A stretch of DNA of 64,000 nucleotides from Anisodus tanguticus. Taxonomy: Eukaryota > Streptophyta > Magnoliopsida > Solanales > Solanaceae. Each line of letters opens with the position of its first letter. The first letter of the stretch is position 1. Position numbers and translations under genes: made by a program. Below the pieces are notes generated by a model. The model made no database searches and had not been told where the DNA came from. It worked only from the letters and a program-made list of their open reading frames with translations. The stretch is from assembly GCA_034509755.1 (NCBI GenBank), contig CM067546.1:33626383-33690382 (forward strand), written 5' to 3'. Shown one piece after another: positions 45,468 through 58,000 of this stretch.

Positions 45468-46483
45468 GTGGATGGGGAGAGGCTACTACACTCATCTTTC
45501 GAAATGCTCGTAGGGCAAGGCAAGTTATGGGCCGAGGAGAAAATATTTAGTTCATTAAAAAAAATGCACACAACAGCGTTACTAAATACAAAGCTGGAAA
45601 AATTTAGTGTTCAAGTGATTGACTATCTCAATTTTCATCTTAACGAATACTTAATTCTCTATCTTGTAATCTCCTTCTCATTTTTTATTTTTCTACTATA
45701 GTGTATGATAAAAAAAAAAATCACAAGGTTCAATAGTGTTGGAAAATTTACACCCATTTGCAATGCATTAAGAAGACTTACCATAATCTTTAAAAAAATA
45801 TGGAGCGACATCCTACGATTATTGAGTTGAAAAAAGAATGATCCACACAAGACAATTACTATGTCTCTTTTCAAATGATTTTTTGAAGGAATAGTAAAAA
45901 GATCCAACTTTCGGCGCCTTCCGTAAATGATGTTAAACTGTTCTTATTCGTATTTCGTGATGCATCATTCTCGGAGACCACTAAAGTCAATTTTCTCAGA
46001 CCAGATAGTCAAGACATCTATCCCAATGCCCTATCATAACAAATAAATTCAACACACATGGGACAAGTGTTTTCCTTTTTATTTTTTATTTTTTGGGATA
46101 ATTTCCCAAACATGAAAAATCTTAAGGAATCCAAAGATGAAATCTTTTATTTTTACATATGCAGCCCCTTAATTTTAAGGTAAATTTTCTATGAATGATG
46201 TGTTCAATAGATACAACTCTTACTTGAGGTTATTTAAATGGAAAATGGACAAACTCAAGACGTCGTAACAAGATCAAAATCACCCTCCAAAAATTTCACA
46301 TGTTGCAACTAGCTATATGTTTAATACATCAAATTAACATAATTCATGAGGCGTCTAGATCGAGTTCAACTAAACACACTATTTTCGATTCAATATATGT
46401 ATACTTATTGAAAAATTAAATAGCATACATATAATATGACCGCAATAACTCAAGATCCTCAATACGCATTTTCTCAGTACAAG
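45468..46483. other. Intergenic and 3' flank of the tetraspanin gene
   Basis: No gene is recognised. The part nearest 46484 should contain the 3' UTR and polyadenylation signals of the minus-strand tetraspanin gene, but I cannot point to a clear site. Confidence 0.5.
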
Positions 46484-48541
46484 CTAATTAGTATCAGCAT
46501 AACCTTGCTTGTACTTGCGGAATATTTCTTCAGTTTTGGCATTTCTAAAAGCACAACACCCAATCAAATAAACCCAAATTAATCCAACAAGAGTAATGAG
46601 CAGAATAATATCAGCCCTTCTCCATTCTTTCTTCAAATTAGCCAACAATCCAGCTTTGCAAGAATCACAGGAGTAGCAAAGTTGTGTTTGATCATTGTTC
46701 CAATTCAAGCAATCCATGTCTGCTGCATTATTTATTGGGCTAATCCAATATGTTGGGTTTACAAATGTGTACCCACATTGTGTAGGTGGCTTACAACACC
46801 CTGACTGCAAAAAGTAAAAAAGAAAATAAATGTGAAGAATACTTAAAAAGAAGTTAATCTAAGGCATATTACCACATGGAAAAGGGAATAAGATTCTTGT
46901 GTCTTTTAATTAAAGCTTGTTTGCTAATGTTAATTCTTGTCTATGCTTTAGATATACTTGTTTTGATATGGGAATTACTCTAGGTATAATCACAATTCAC
47001 AGCCTTAAAAAGGTTTTTTTCTGATGAAAGAAAGCTTCCCTTTATCCGCATTTTTAATGCTTTCCTTAATACAAGGACAACAACAACTTCAACTAAACTT
47101 CCATCATAAACAAATTCTGGCCAGCTTTATGAATTCTCAAATTTTTATGGACAAGTTACACATTTAACGGCTAAAAAAATTACAGTCGCTAGCCAAATAT
47201 ATAAAAATTATATATTATTATGTATATAATTTGTACATTATATGTATATTACACATTTATATATCAAAATAATATATATTTGCTGATTATTATCTTTGTG
47301 GGGGCTATTATGTCAATTTCCCATTTTTTTTATTTGGCTCTATTTAAGTCATTCTCAGCATAATACAATAAAAAAAAAAAATCAGCATTATAAATTCTCT
47401 ACATTTTCTAGTAGCATATAAATCTCTAACCAGATAAGATAAAAGGCTCCTAATAGATATTGGACCTAAAGTGTACTAACATAACTAATTAGATGCCTCC
47501 TTATTTCATATCCGGAAATGTATACATGATAGCTACTACCTACTTTATTTTTCAAGTGATCATCATAAAGGAGCAAAAATGGCAAACAAATTTGAACCCA
47601 TTTGGACATAGATATCTTTCCTTATTTAAAAAAAATATTGTTTGATTAGACATTAAAATAAATTTTTGCCATGTTTTTTAAGACGAAAAATTGATTTTGA
47701 CTAATTTCTCAAGCGAAAATTATTCTCCACTCACAAAGCTTCAACTTTTTTTCAAGTGAAATTGATATATCCAAACACAACTTTAACTTTCAAATACCAT
47801 TTCTCATTTCAACTTCAACTTCTTTTTCAAATTTCAACCAAATTTATGTCCAAACACGTACAAAATCATCCATAAGTTTTTCTTGGAAAAAAATGGAAGT
47901 TTCTTAGGACTATTATTTTACTTTTTTCCTTTAATAGGAAACCAAGAAATATCATGTGCTACGTTTTATAAGTGTTGAAAAATCATAAACCATGAAATAC
48001 AAGGATATTTAAAACGTAAATACTAGAAAGAAAAAAAACTGACCTGCAAAGGGCTAAGAGGGGCATTAAAGAAATCTTGAGCCATTTTATAACTCTGATT
48101 CAATTGAGCACACATTGTTGTAGAGCTAAGGCAACTTCTAATTCTATCCCATTTGTAAGAACTTTGAACTCTCCTTCTAAGCCATCCAGAATAATCCTCA
48201 AGATGATATTCCAAATAAGTCCTACTTGGTTCCATATGACCAGAACCTCTAATAGTGACCATATAAATAAATACTACCAAACATGCAAGCAAAATTATGA
48301 GAATAAGCATAGCAACGAGGTAGAAAATTAGAAGTGCTGGAATTCTCCAAAACCCTCCAATAAATCCAGCAAGTGCAACAACTAAAATGAGAACACCTAA
48401 TATAATAACTGGCCATTGTAGAATCTTGACACAAGAGTTGTCAGTTTCCATTGCTAGCCAAATTCCAGCACCAATTACTGGAATTGAAAGAAGCATGGCT
48501 ACAAAGTTAATGCACCCTATGACATTGTTACGTAGTGCCAT
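46484..48541 (-). CDS. TET1/TRN2: Tetraspanin, TET1/TORNADO2-like, two exons
   Basis: Exon 1 is 48541-48044 and exon 2 is 46804-46484, joined in phase 0 across a GT..AG intron (CAG|GTCAGT ... TTTGCAG|TCA). The product is 272 aa, the usual length for plant tetraspanins. Membrane segments lie at about 7-29, 43-65, 69-95 and 230-252. The large extracellular loop (about 96-229) holds the plant signature GCCKPPT (168-174) and further cysteines (CYSCDSC). Segments such as NNVIGCINF, NSCVKILQWPVIILGVLILV, GGFWRIPAL, IRGSGHMEPSRTYLEY and the tail EEIFRKYKQGY are those I associate with TET1/TORNADO2, a plasma-membrane protein needed for leaf and root patterning and auxin-related growth in Arabidopsis. 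ATG at 48541 is the first in frame and starts directly before the first membrane helix. No disruption is visible. Function is inferred by homology. Confidence 0.93.
46805..48043 (-). other. Intron of the tetraspanin gene
   Basis: A 1239-bp intron with a GT donor (48043-48042) and AG acceptor (46806-46805) preceded by a T-rich tract. It splits the codons LQ|SGCCKPP, the position I recall as shared among plant tetraspanins. It contains the MITE-like element at 47601-47854. Confidence 0.9.
47601..47854. mobile_element. MITE-like element within the tetraspanin intron
   Basis: TTTGGACATA at 47601-47610 and its perfect complement TATGTCCAAA at 47845-47854 bound a 254-bp AT-rich non-coding unit with further partial inverted symmetry. 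No TSD is obvious, so the class is undetermined. Confidence 0.6.
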
Positions 48542-48651
48542 TCGTGATTTCTTTTTCTTCTTCTAAAGATTTTGAGAGATGGAGACCGGAGAGAATAAAA
48601 TAGCTCTTGATATCTAGGGTAACTAACACTTTTTTTCCTTACTTTGGATCC
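48542..48651 (-). promoter_or_regulatory. 5' UTR/core promoter region of the tetraspanin gene
   Basis: The 110 bp upstream of the ATG are purine-rich in sense orientation near the start (AGAAGAAGAAAAAGAAATC). A weak TATA-like CTATTTTATT lies about 55-65 bp upstream (about 48597-48606). The transcription start is not determinable from sequence. Confidence 0.4.
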
Positions 48652-48775
48652 ATGAAATTACTAAAGGAAAAGGATGGTTTTATTAATAAAGAATTTAGGT
48701 GCCATTTGGTTGGATGAAATTACTAAAGGAAAAGGATGGTTTTATTAATAAAGAATTTAGGTGCCATTTGGTTGG
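48652..48775. repeat. Perfect 62-bp tandem duplication upstream of the tetraspanin gene
   Basis: The units at 48652-48713 and 48714-48775 are identical (each starts ATGAAATTACTAAAGG and ends GCCATTTGGTTGG). They lie about 110-235 bp 5' of the start codon, each with a TTTATTAATAAAG core. The second copy runs directly into the MITE-like sequence to the right. Confidence 0.95.
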
Positions 48776-48966
48776 AAACAAGTTATCCTAGAAGTATGTC
48801 GGGATTAGTTATTTCATCTTCCCATAGAGATAAAAATAACACTACAATCCCAAGATAACTAATTTTGAGATTAGTCCCGTGATTTTATCCCAATTAAATT
48901 TGGGATAAACTCATCTCAAATTTAATCTAAAAATTAATTATCTCTCATCTCGGATACCATCGACCC
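48760..48966. mobile_element. MITE-like element next to the duplication
   Basis: From GTGCCATTTGGTTGG to ATACCATCGACCCC there are repeated internal inverted motifs (GGGATTAGTTAT, AAGATAACTAAT, GAGATTAGTCCC, AATTTGGGATAAACTC). This style is typical of short non-autonomous DNA elements in plants. The terminal repeats are only partly matched. Confidence 0.5.
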
Positions 48967-50674
48967 CTTTTGATTTTCTGGGTAGAAATGTCTAAATCAC
49001 TTTAGTGCTACTTTTTCAAAAGGGAAACAGGTTGTAAAGAAAACAAAAGTGAAGGAAGAGAAGAAATTCGTTGCTACATAGAACAGAATCAAAACTCATG
49101 TCCCATGTCCTGCCATAGAGCAATGTAGGGCATAGGGTGTCTCAAATTTCTAAATATTCCAATGTTTCATTTACACTGATCCTTTAACTTGCTTTTACTT
49201 TCTTTTTTTCATTTATTTTCTTGGTAAAATACCTAATTACATAAATCAATCTAGGCTAATACTATGCTAATCATCATAATATTTTATTTGATTACAAATT
49301 ATGATGAGGATAATTTGAATGTGATGAGGATAATTATGAATAACAGTTTATTCGATGCATATTTGAATTCTTTTTGTCCTAATTATTTTCCTAAAGTATG
49401 CAGTTCGATAGTCTTCCCCCCTAAGACGACGACCTTACTACTCCTTAGTCCAAAGAGGTGTGAAGTTTTAACTTGACAGATTGATAAACTTCCAATGTAT
49501 GTGTGTGGAGTTTGTCTGGTCAAGAACAAACTCAAATATGCATGACTGAAGTTTGAACTAATAAAATCTAAAGTTTAGGACATACATATTTGAAACTGAG
49601 AGTAGTTTTTCTAAAGTTTGAACTATCAAATTTTCATATGTGCCAATATTTCCATGCATTTTTAATAGCACTCACTAGATTTAAACTCACTTTTCATTTT
49701 TAAAACTCAAGACTCACTTCTTCAAGCTTGCAACAATAATAATAAGTATTAAATGATGTTTTAATTTACTCCATAAGATTATGTGTATAAAAGTTATTGA
49801 AATTATTTCTCTATTTTAGTTTTGACGTTTTATTTCCTTTTTGTATCCTTCCCTTCTTCCCCTTTGTTTAAATGTGATATGGTGGTAGTTATGGAGTAAT
49901 GTTTTGAACCTTGGTTAAATGGAGTGTATAAACCAATGATTTTATGATCATTGGAGGCTGGGGTTATTGGAGCTTAAACTGTTGTAAATATGATTTTTGA
50001 TTTGCATTTATCAGTTGCATTAGTTTTTAGTTCTTTACCTTCACTAATGCAGAAATTTATCGATAAAAAGTTTTCTTCACTAATACCAACTGATTGAGGA
50101 TTTTAATCTTTCTCGCCTTTTGTTAGTTGTAGAAATAGCCTTAATAGCAATTTTTAAGAAATAAGGGCACATTTCTTTTCAGACAAGTTTTCTAAATATC
50201 TTTTTGCCTTCTTCTCTTTTTTTCATTTTGTATGGTAAACTGAGATATATCTTTGTGTATACAGTATAATGTTTCTACTGTTCCACCAATTAAGAAAGGA
50301 CGAACGTGAAAAAATGAAAGAAAAAAAACACATGTTGAAGTCTCACTTTATTTTTGCTTAAGTTCTTTTTCACTAATTCCTTAGAATCCTAAAAGATAAT
50401 CACATTCGTGAAAGAGAGCTTGCAATGGTCTTATATATGTGTGATTTTGTTGCCAGCTTCGATCTTCTTTAAATAAAGAAAAAACGAAATCGTAATTTCA
50501 AAAACAATGATATACTTCTCTCTGGAGATTCTCTACCAACTCTGCTAAGCCAAAGTACTAATGAAAATTCATTTTAAAAAATTGTACATTGTGTTACAAT
50601 TTTCATGTTTCCTTGCAAACGATTAATTTTAGTTTCCATGTATGAATTACTTTTAGGGATTTGACAATGAATTT
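48967..50674. other. Intergenic region
   Basis: AT-rich with no recognisable coding region. The short frame at 49264-49476 has no motif. It probably includes distal promoter sequence of the tetraspanin gene. Confidence 0.5.
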
Positions 50675-50679
50675 CGAAG

Positions 50680-50923
50680 TGTTAAATTTGAGAGGCGACG
50701 AAAATTAGAGAGAAGAAAAATATTGGAGAATTCTTTCTTGATTTCATTCATCATAATGACCTCTTTATATATAAGAATTTTTTTTCATTTTCCTAGTTTA
50801 ACAAGGAAACCATATTCTAATAAACTACTATAATTATAATTTACCAAATATACTTAGACTAGGATTTTACCATAAAACTAATAGAGTTAAACTAGAAAAT
50901 AGATGTCGGTGTCGGTCTCAATA
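50680..50923 (-). repeat. 3' LTR of copia element 7
   Basis: The plus strand runs from TGTTAAATTTGAGAGG to GGTCTCAATA; the adjoining CCCACCCCCACAA is the PPT complement. Confidence 0.9.
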
Positions 50924-50936
50924 CCCACCCCCACAA

Positions 50937-52460
50937 GTTGGAGCATGGGGGTCTCGAATGCCCAACTTGCCAAGCATATATTCATGTTGTGATTTGCCCA
51001 AAGCCTTTGTAAACACGCCGGTCAATTGTTCGTTGGTTGACACATAACTCGGAAGAATTATACCCGATTGGAGTTCATCCTGGACATAATGACAATCAAC
51101 TTCAATATGTTTAGTCCGTTTGTGAAATACCGGATTTCGTCCAATATACAATGTTGCTTAAAAATCACAATATATTTTAACCGGAGATTTATGTTCGACG
51201 CCCAAGCTAAGTAGGATTCCCTTCAACCATTTCAATTCACAAACTGTCATTGCCATTGAACGGTATTCCGTCTCTGTTGACGAGCAAGAGACAATGTGAT
51301 ACTTCTTGGTTTTCCATGATACCGGTGAGTTTTAGAGAGAGATAAACCATCCGGTGAGCGATCTTAGGGTCAACAGACATTCAACCCAGTCCTCATCACA
51401 CCACCCATACAATTGGAGATCACAATCCTTAACACAATTCCTTGTCCATAGTTCTTTTTCAAGTATCTTACCACCCGGAGGGAGGCTCTCCAATGCGTTT
51501 TCTTTGGTTGGTGCATGAATTGGGACATGGCATGTACACAATAGGACAACTCCGATCGCGTAAAACTAAGGTATATCAATCTATCGACCAAACGTCAATA
51601 TGGTTTCAGATCTTCTCAATTAGCCCTTTTATCCAACACCAGATTTTGATTATGTTCCATGAGAGTTTTAATTGATTTTGCTCCCGTAGTCCGAACTCTG
51701 AGATTAAGGAATACTTTCGTTGACAAAAGAATAATCCAGTTGGTCCACACACAACTTCAACCCTAAAAAATACTTCAGTGGACCCAAATTCTTCATGTGA
51801 AAATAGACTCGGAGATAGTCTTTGAACCGTGCAATGGCACCATGGTCATTTTCGAAGATAATCAAGTCATCCACATAAACTAAGACGTTAAGTTTATACT
51901 TTCCTAATGTATCGTGAAGAGAGAATAATCGGAGTATGACTGTTTGAACACATATTTCATCAAGACACTCGATAATTTTACAAAGTAGCACTGTGGAACT
52001 TGTTTTAACCCATACAAAGATTTTCGGAGTCGACATACTTTTCCCGGACTAGACATAAAAAATCCCAGTGGTAATTTCATATAAATGTCTTCCACTAGTT
52101 TTTCATGCAAGAAAGCATTATGAACATCCATCTGATGCAACTCTCAATTTCGAGCGGCCGCTACCACTAAGAAGGTCCGAACGGTCACTACCTTCGCAAC
52201 CGGAGCAAATGTTTTATTGTATACCATCCTCCTGCTTATTACCAAAGATGATCAATTGAGCTTTATATCATTCAATTGTTCCGTCTGAGTTGTATCTGAT
52301 CTTTTACACTCATCTACATCTGAGTGCTTTCTTATCTGGCGGCAATGTTTCCAATGTCCATGTGTCATTATCCTCTAATGCTTGGATTTCTTGTTGCATG
52401 GATTTTCTCCAACATTCTATTTTTATAGCCTCCGAGAAGGATTTTGGTTCAATTCCTGTG
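50937..52460 (-). pseudogene. Broken copia RT-RNase H (element 7)
   Basis: RT: MHQMDVHNAFLHEKLVEDIY and LRKSLYGLKQ (51904-52140), then LNVLVYVDDLIIFENDHGAI and MKNLGPLKYFLGLKL (51704-52036). RNase H: IYLSFTRSELSYCVHAMSQF (51370-51591), NPVFHKRTKHIEVDCHYVQD and LTGVFTKALGK (50918-51151). The N-terminal RT block is present here, although decayed and broken by stops near 52140-52260. Confidence 0.82.
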
Positions 52461-53103
52461 GTAATTACTGCAATAAATCATTGGTGTTGCGAGAAAAATT
52501 ATCACATGATATATAGTGAGCTAAAAGATAAAGTGCACATGAGGGTTGCTGAGGATTGGGCAAACTCGTTGATGGACATTCTTTCCGGAATGGTTTAGTA
52601 ACGTAGTCACGTATTAAAATTAACTCATGCTTCTGACGTTTACCTCGACCCAATTGCTCCTCTGGTGGCTTTTTATTAGCCTGGGTACCTTTCGTCTGTA
52701 CTTCTTCCACGTTTTCATCATTCGGACTAGCATCTGTCCTGTCTAATTCTGGCTGATCCGTAGGTTCAGTATTCGGTGTCTGAATTTCTTCTATTCGGGC
52801 TTTGTTCACACCTATATTATCTGTCTGTTCTTCTTCAAAAACGTGTTGATTTCTTTCATCGTTTGTTTCGTTCGGGATCACTTCTATGTTATCGACCAAG
52901 TTACATATTCCTATGTCAAAAGGGAACTTAGTCTCGTAGAAGTCCACAACTCTTGAGACTAAATATTCATCATTTTCTAAGTCATACAGTCTCCAACCTT
53001 TCTGTATGTAAGGGTATCCCAAGAAGATACACCTACCACTCCGACTCTCAAATTTATCTCTTATTCTTCCCTTTGTGTGTGCATAACAAAGTGACCTTAG
53101 CAC
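52461..53103 (-). pseudogene. Copia integrase C terminus and acidic linker (element 7)
   Basis: The open frame of 212 codons begins CYAHTKGRIRDKFESRSGRC with IFLGYPYIQKGWRLYDLEND, then a Glu/Asn/Thr-rich linker (for example TDQPELDRTDASPNDENVEE), ending toward RT. This is the longest open frame in the element. Confidence 0.8.
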
Positions 53104-53781
53104 CCCCTTAAGTGATCATAATGAGGCGTCTCCCCGTATAGAATTTCATAGGGGGTTTTCCCATTCAAAACCAAATATGGTGTTCTATTGATCAAGTATC
53201 CCGCAATCAAAATGCATTCTCCCCAGAATTTAATCGGAAGATGGCCTTGAAATCTCAATGCTCATGCCACATTAAGAACGTGATGGTATTTTCTTTCCAC
53301 TATTCCATTATGCTGAGGTGTCCATGTGCAATATGTTTGAAACAGAATTCCATGTTCGAAGAAGTAAGTCTTCATACACGTGAACTCAGTTCCGTTGTCA
53401 CTTCTAACTATTTTCACCATTTTTCGAACTGCGTTTCCACAAGAGCGAAGAAATTCTTCAAGGTTGAGGATACTTCTTTCTTTTCAACTAAAAGAAAGAT
53501 CCACGCAGCTTGTGCACGATCATCTATAATAGTAAAAAAATATGAAGCACCACAAGAGGAAGGGTCCTATATGGTCTCCATAAATCACAATGGATCATCT
53601 CAAAAATATCCGAAGCAATATTCTCACTTAAAGGAAAAACACTTCTCATTTTCTTTGATCGTTGACATACATCACTTTCTCTATCCAATCTATCATCATT
53701 CTCCTTTAAGCCTAATACCGTAATAGACTTTGTTATTTGTGCTGAAGGATGACCCAACAGTTTGTACCAATGTTTGAACAA
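53104..53781 (-). pseudogene. Broken copia integrase and pre-integrase (element 7)
   Basis: Pre-integrase: WYKLLGHPSAQITKSITVLG and DVCQRSKKMRSVFPLSEN, then FEMIHCDLWRPYRTL (53524-53781). The DDE core beyond this can be followed as scattered pieces in several frames to 53104 (complement of TDNGTEF near 53385). Confidence 0.75.
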
Positions 53782-53782
53782 T

Positions 53783-54232
53783 TCAATTGTCTCGTGCCTT
53801 CATAGCCCGTATCAGCGGTACATTCCGAAAATAGTAAAGTCCACCTCGACGCTCACCCTTTCTAATTAGCGTTCTCATGGTGGAGTCCAGTATAACACAC
53901 ATAATTCTATTAAATGTCACATCATAATCTAAATAATCAACTAGTTGTGACACAAAAATTAAATTGCATGTCAAATTCGGAATATAAAAAACATTTTTCA
54001 ACAATATTCGATCATTCAGCATGGTTGTTCCTTCTTTTGTAGCCACCGAACTACTTCTATCTAGAAGTACAACCGGACACTCAGAAATGTCTCGCTGATC
54101 GCTCAATTTCTCCGTATTACTTGTCACATGATTGGTAGCTCCGAAGTCAATAATCCAGGATGAGTTTTTGGTCTTACAATCCATCTTGCCAATTGGAATT
54201 ATTCCTTTTGAATTCAACACTTGAATCACCAT
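53783..54232 (-). pseudogene. Copia protease with altered active site (element 7)
   Basis: SWIIDFGATNHVTSNTEKLS marks the retropepsin site, with DFG instead of DSG/DTG. It continues LKNVFYIPNLTCNLIFVSQL and RGGLYYFRNVP. The catalytic Asp remains, but Phe at the Ser/Thr position is not expected to be compatible with activity. Confidence 0.82.
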
Positions 54233-55006
54233 TTTCCGGATCTCCTAACTTAGATTGTGAGGTCCTATCCCGCCTGTATTCATATATTTTATATCCGTCT
54301 ATGTATCATTGACAACGACGTTAGCCCGGTAGTTGCTCTTCTCTTCTCTTATTGTTGTCCTCGTCTTCATCCTCCGAATTTTTTGTCTCCTTTTTTATTT
54401 CCTAGCCACCATTCTGGATACCCAATGAGTTGAAAACAACCTTTCATAACGTGTCCAGATCTCTTGCAATGTGTGAAGAATGCATCATCGTTCTTCCTTT
54501 CACTTTGATCACGGTAAGAATTTCTCCCTTATACGGTAAAGGCCGCGATTTCACTATGTTCTACCATTTTTCGTGTGAGTCCTCTCACATGTTCTTTTTG
54601 CACTAGCTTCGAATAGACTTTGTTTAATGATGACAACGGTTCCTGGGCTAGTATGTTCGATCTCACTATTCCATATATTGTCTCATCCAATTCCATGAGG
54701 AAATGATTCACTTTTTCTTCTTCTCTTTTGGTTTCGAAGATCATCCCCATATTGCACGTGCACTTTCCGCACTTGTAAGTTAGAATCTGTTCATAGTTTA
54801 TCAATTCTTCCCATAGCTTGGTTAATTTTTCATACTAATTCATAAAGGTCCTCTCCTTTTGCTTGCATTCCACAAGTTCTACTTTTAGTTGTTGCATTCG
54901 AGGCCCATTAATAAGTAATAATAGCGAACCGCTCCCGAATGCTCGTCCATAATTCATCCACTTCCTCTTTATGTGAGATCGTTGAGCGTAAAGTTGGTTC
55001 GATGGT
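54233..55006 (-). pseudogene. Copia gag, interrupted by the nested LTR (element 7)
   Basis: The zinc knuckle region near 54436-54480 reads FTHCKRSGHVMKGC: the first Cys of the CCHC is replaced by Phe. Upstream, CGKCTCNMGMIFETKREEEK, VNHFLMELDETIYGIVRSNI and KVYSKLVQKEHVRGLTRKM (54529-54804) match the copia gag pattern. The N-terminal part continues across the nested LTR at 58944-59260. Confidence 0.75.
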
Positions 55007-58000
55007 TGTAGCACCCGTTTTTTACCAACCCGCTCCAAAGAAAAGTAGGGATCCGACACAATCACGACGTATTGGTGATTCCTGAATTGTCAAGCTATTA
55101 AAAATCGCCACCTAATTATTTTATAATGATTTAGGACACCTAAATGATAGCTAAATGCCGCAAAATAAACACCAATTAATGATCTGCAAAACTATGAGAT
55201 CCACTAACTCACGATTATCCAGTTAAACTCAAATTAATTATTATACTAAAAAAAATAATGTTGCAAGTAGTAGATTTAAAAGATGCATTTTGACAACATA
55301 AAGGAATTCTTCAAAGGTGATTGTCATTCCGAGAAATAAACTCCCGACATAAAATCTGAAAAGTATGAATGATATAGTTTATAAAAAATACATGTAAAAT
55401 TATTTTTTGGATAAAAGCGTGCATCATCTATATGGTAATGTTTTTATAAAATACGTGCAGAGTTGATTTTTGAATAAAACCATGCATTTTTATGGCATTA
55501 AAATACATGAAAAGTTAATTTTTGGATAAAGTATGCATTTGTGAGACATTATTTATAAAATACATGTTTTGCAATGATAGTAAAGAGAAAAGCAAATTGT
55601 ATATAATGCAAAAAAGTGATTTTTGAAAGTCATTTTAAATTGCAAATCGGATAAAAAACAAAACCTTATTTATATGGTTAATAATATGAAAACAGAATAA
55701 CCAAATTATTTTGAAAGTTTAAACATGCATGACGAGCCTAAAATGAACTAGTGCCAGATTTCCAATTTTGAAACTAAACGAGCCTAAGTACACTAGTGGC
55801 GGGTTTCCAATTTTAAAACTACTCTAATAATCTACCGATTCGCAGCCTAATTATTTTAAGTGTTCCGATGACCGCACAAAAATTAAATAATTATTACAAC
55901 CCAAAAAATAAAAAGAGCGGTACCGAAGAATTAAAAGTCGCGACTAGGGCGGATGACGATATCATCCCGCCCTATTTGTTTTGAAGTCCGGAGTGCAAAA
56001 GAATGCAAGGAATGTGGGTGCGGGTCTTCGCTTGACAGTAGCCATGATGAGTCTCATAACGAGACTCTTCGTTGCTCCCAATGCATGTCGAAAAGAAAAG
56101 GATTAGTGACGGAACGTGAAAATATATACATAAAAATATTGTTGGGCCACGGGGAACAATTAACATGCAGAAATAGAAAGCAGGCCCAACATAATCTCTT
56201 AATGTCAAGTAAACACACAGGCCCATAGATATATCATGTATTAGGCATACTGATTCTTAAACATGTAATAGAGATGGCTTCTTTGAACATATAAGGCCTT
56301 TTAGGACCAAGACATCCACATAAAGTTTTAGACCTGCCATTACTAGAGCCAATTACAATTTAATCAAACATGCTAGTGTCAACATCAAAAAGGTAAATTT
56401 GGGCTTATACCTTGGAACTAAGATAAATTATCAAAGCGAAATAAACACTGACCCATGTACAAGTGAAGGAAAACCATATACATATAGAGAAAGTAGCCTG
56501 GGAATGATATTCTGGGTGTTTCCTAGGCAGGGCAATGTCAAAACAAAGTTACACAAATATGATCCAAGCCTAATGGACTTTCTAATCCCTTGAAGACAAA
56601 CATAGCACATCTAACAGAGAGTTTAAATAGTAGTTAGCTTATACATTAACAAATTTCACATAAATCATGGATGACGGAAGGACGTATCCAAACCCTAGAA
56701 TTTGTGCTCTAAGGAACATCTATGATAACTCGAGACGAGAAATTCATGTAGGCAGACGTTCAATATCTAGCACATGTTAAGCTAGGAACAGGAATCAGAA
56801 GCAAACATATTCCAAGATTACTCATTTTAACCCTAGTCAATTACATTCAAAAACCAATAGGAACACACATGAGACTACTATGGATCATTTCATGTTCCTT
56901 TCGTACAAGTTTAGGTAGACATGGTGGCCATTCATTGCTAACATATGCTCCATACCATCTTAAGCCACATAAAACAGATCTAGTGCAAACACAAACCTAG
57001 ACTAGACTCTTGTCACAACTTAACATGACCTCAAAAGGGAAAGTAGACATAGTCTTAAGAACATCATGACTCACATAATATCTAGAGACCTCATATGCAC
57101 ACATAAGGCTTCTTATCACCTCAAATACAATTCTGGTTCCTCATTTTTTTTAAACAAGTATGGACTTCAATTTTTTTTATCATAGTTGGACATTTGCGCT
57201 AATCACCTATACATAATGTTGCCAACCTAGTATCTAAACATCACATCTATCCTATAAATGCTGAACAATGACCCCAAACCTAGCATATTCTGGTACAAAT
57301 GATCAAACCGGTAGAACAACAAGCAATTCAAATAATAACAAATATCATGGGAGTATTTAATCACCTAACATTATGCTCCCTGGGTAAATATTTACAACAT
57401 ATTTAGCATATTACAGTGAACAAAGACCTAATCAGTAACTAAATAGGCTAAAACTCTTACCCAAAAACAGGCTAACCAAACATCAATCTATCACAAGATT
57501 CTACTAATCAGGAGTTAACACAACAACTCATAACATATTAATCAGGAAACCCTAGAACACATATGCATATGACTAATCTAACTTATCTAATCTAAACATT
57601 GCAAATAAGTAATTAATCATAGGAAAAACTTAAATCACGTCAGCACAGACAAAATTAAAAGAGACTGAGAGAAATTTGAATTTACCTTCTCCGGGCAGCG
57701 AACCGAGGCGTGTTTCAAATTGTCGAATCCGCTCGAAGAAGTTATTTTGAAATGCTAATTTTCTGATTTTTGGAATGCTGATTTTTTACCCGAAAAACAA
57801 TTCTGTTTTTGGGCTCGGACCCGACCCGACTCGAAACAAAACAGACCCGGAACGTGAAGAAAAGAAAGGGATTTCGGATTGGAAAACTAGGAACTAAAAA
57901 AAGAGTATTTTTGGATTGGATAATTAGGAACTAAAAAGAGTATTTTCGGATTGGATAATTAGGAACTAAACAAAGTATTTTTGGATTTTCTTCTTGTTCT

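Noticed and set aside
45468..45701. 77-codon frame right of the second SINE family copy
   Set aside because: It begins in the TSD flank, has low-complexity hydrophobic end sequence and no motif.
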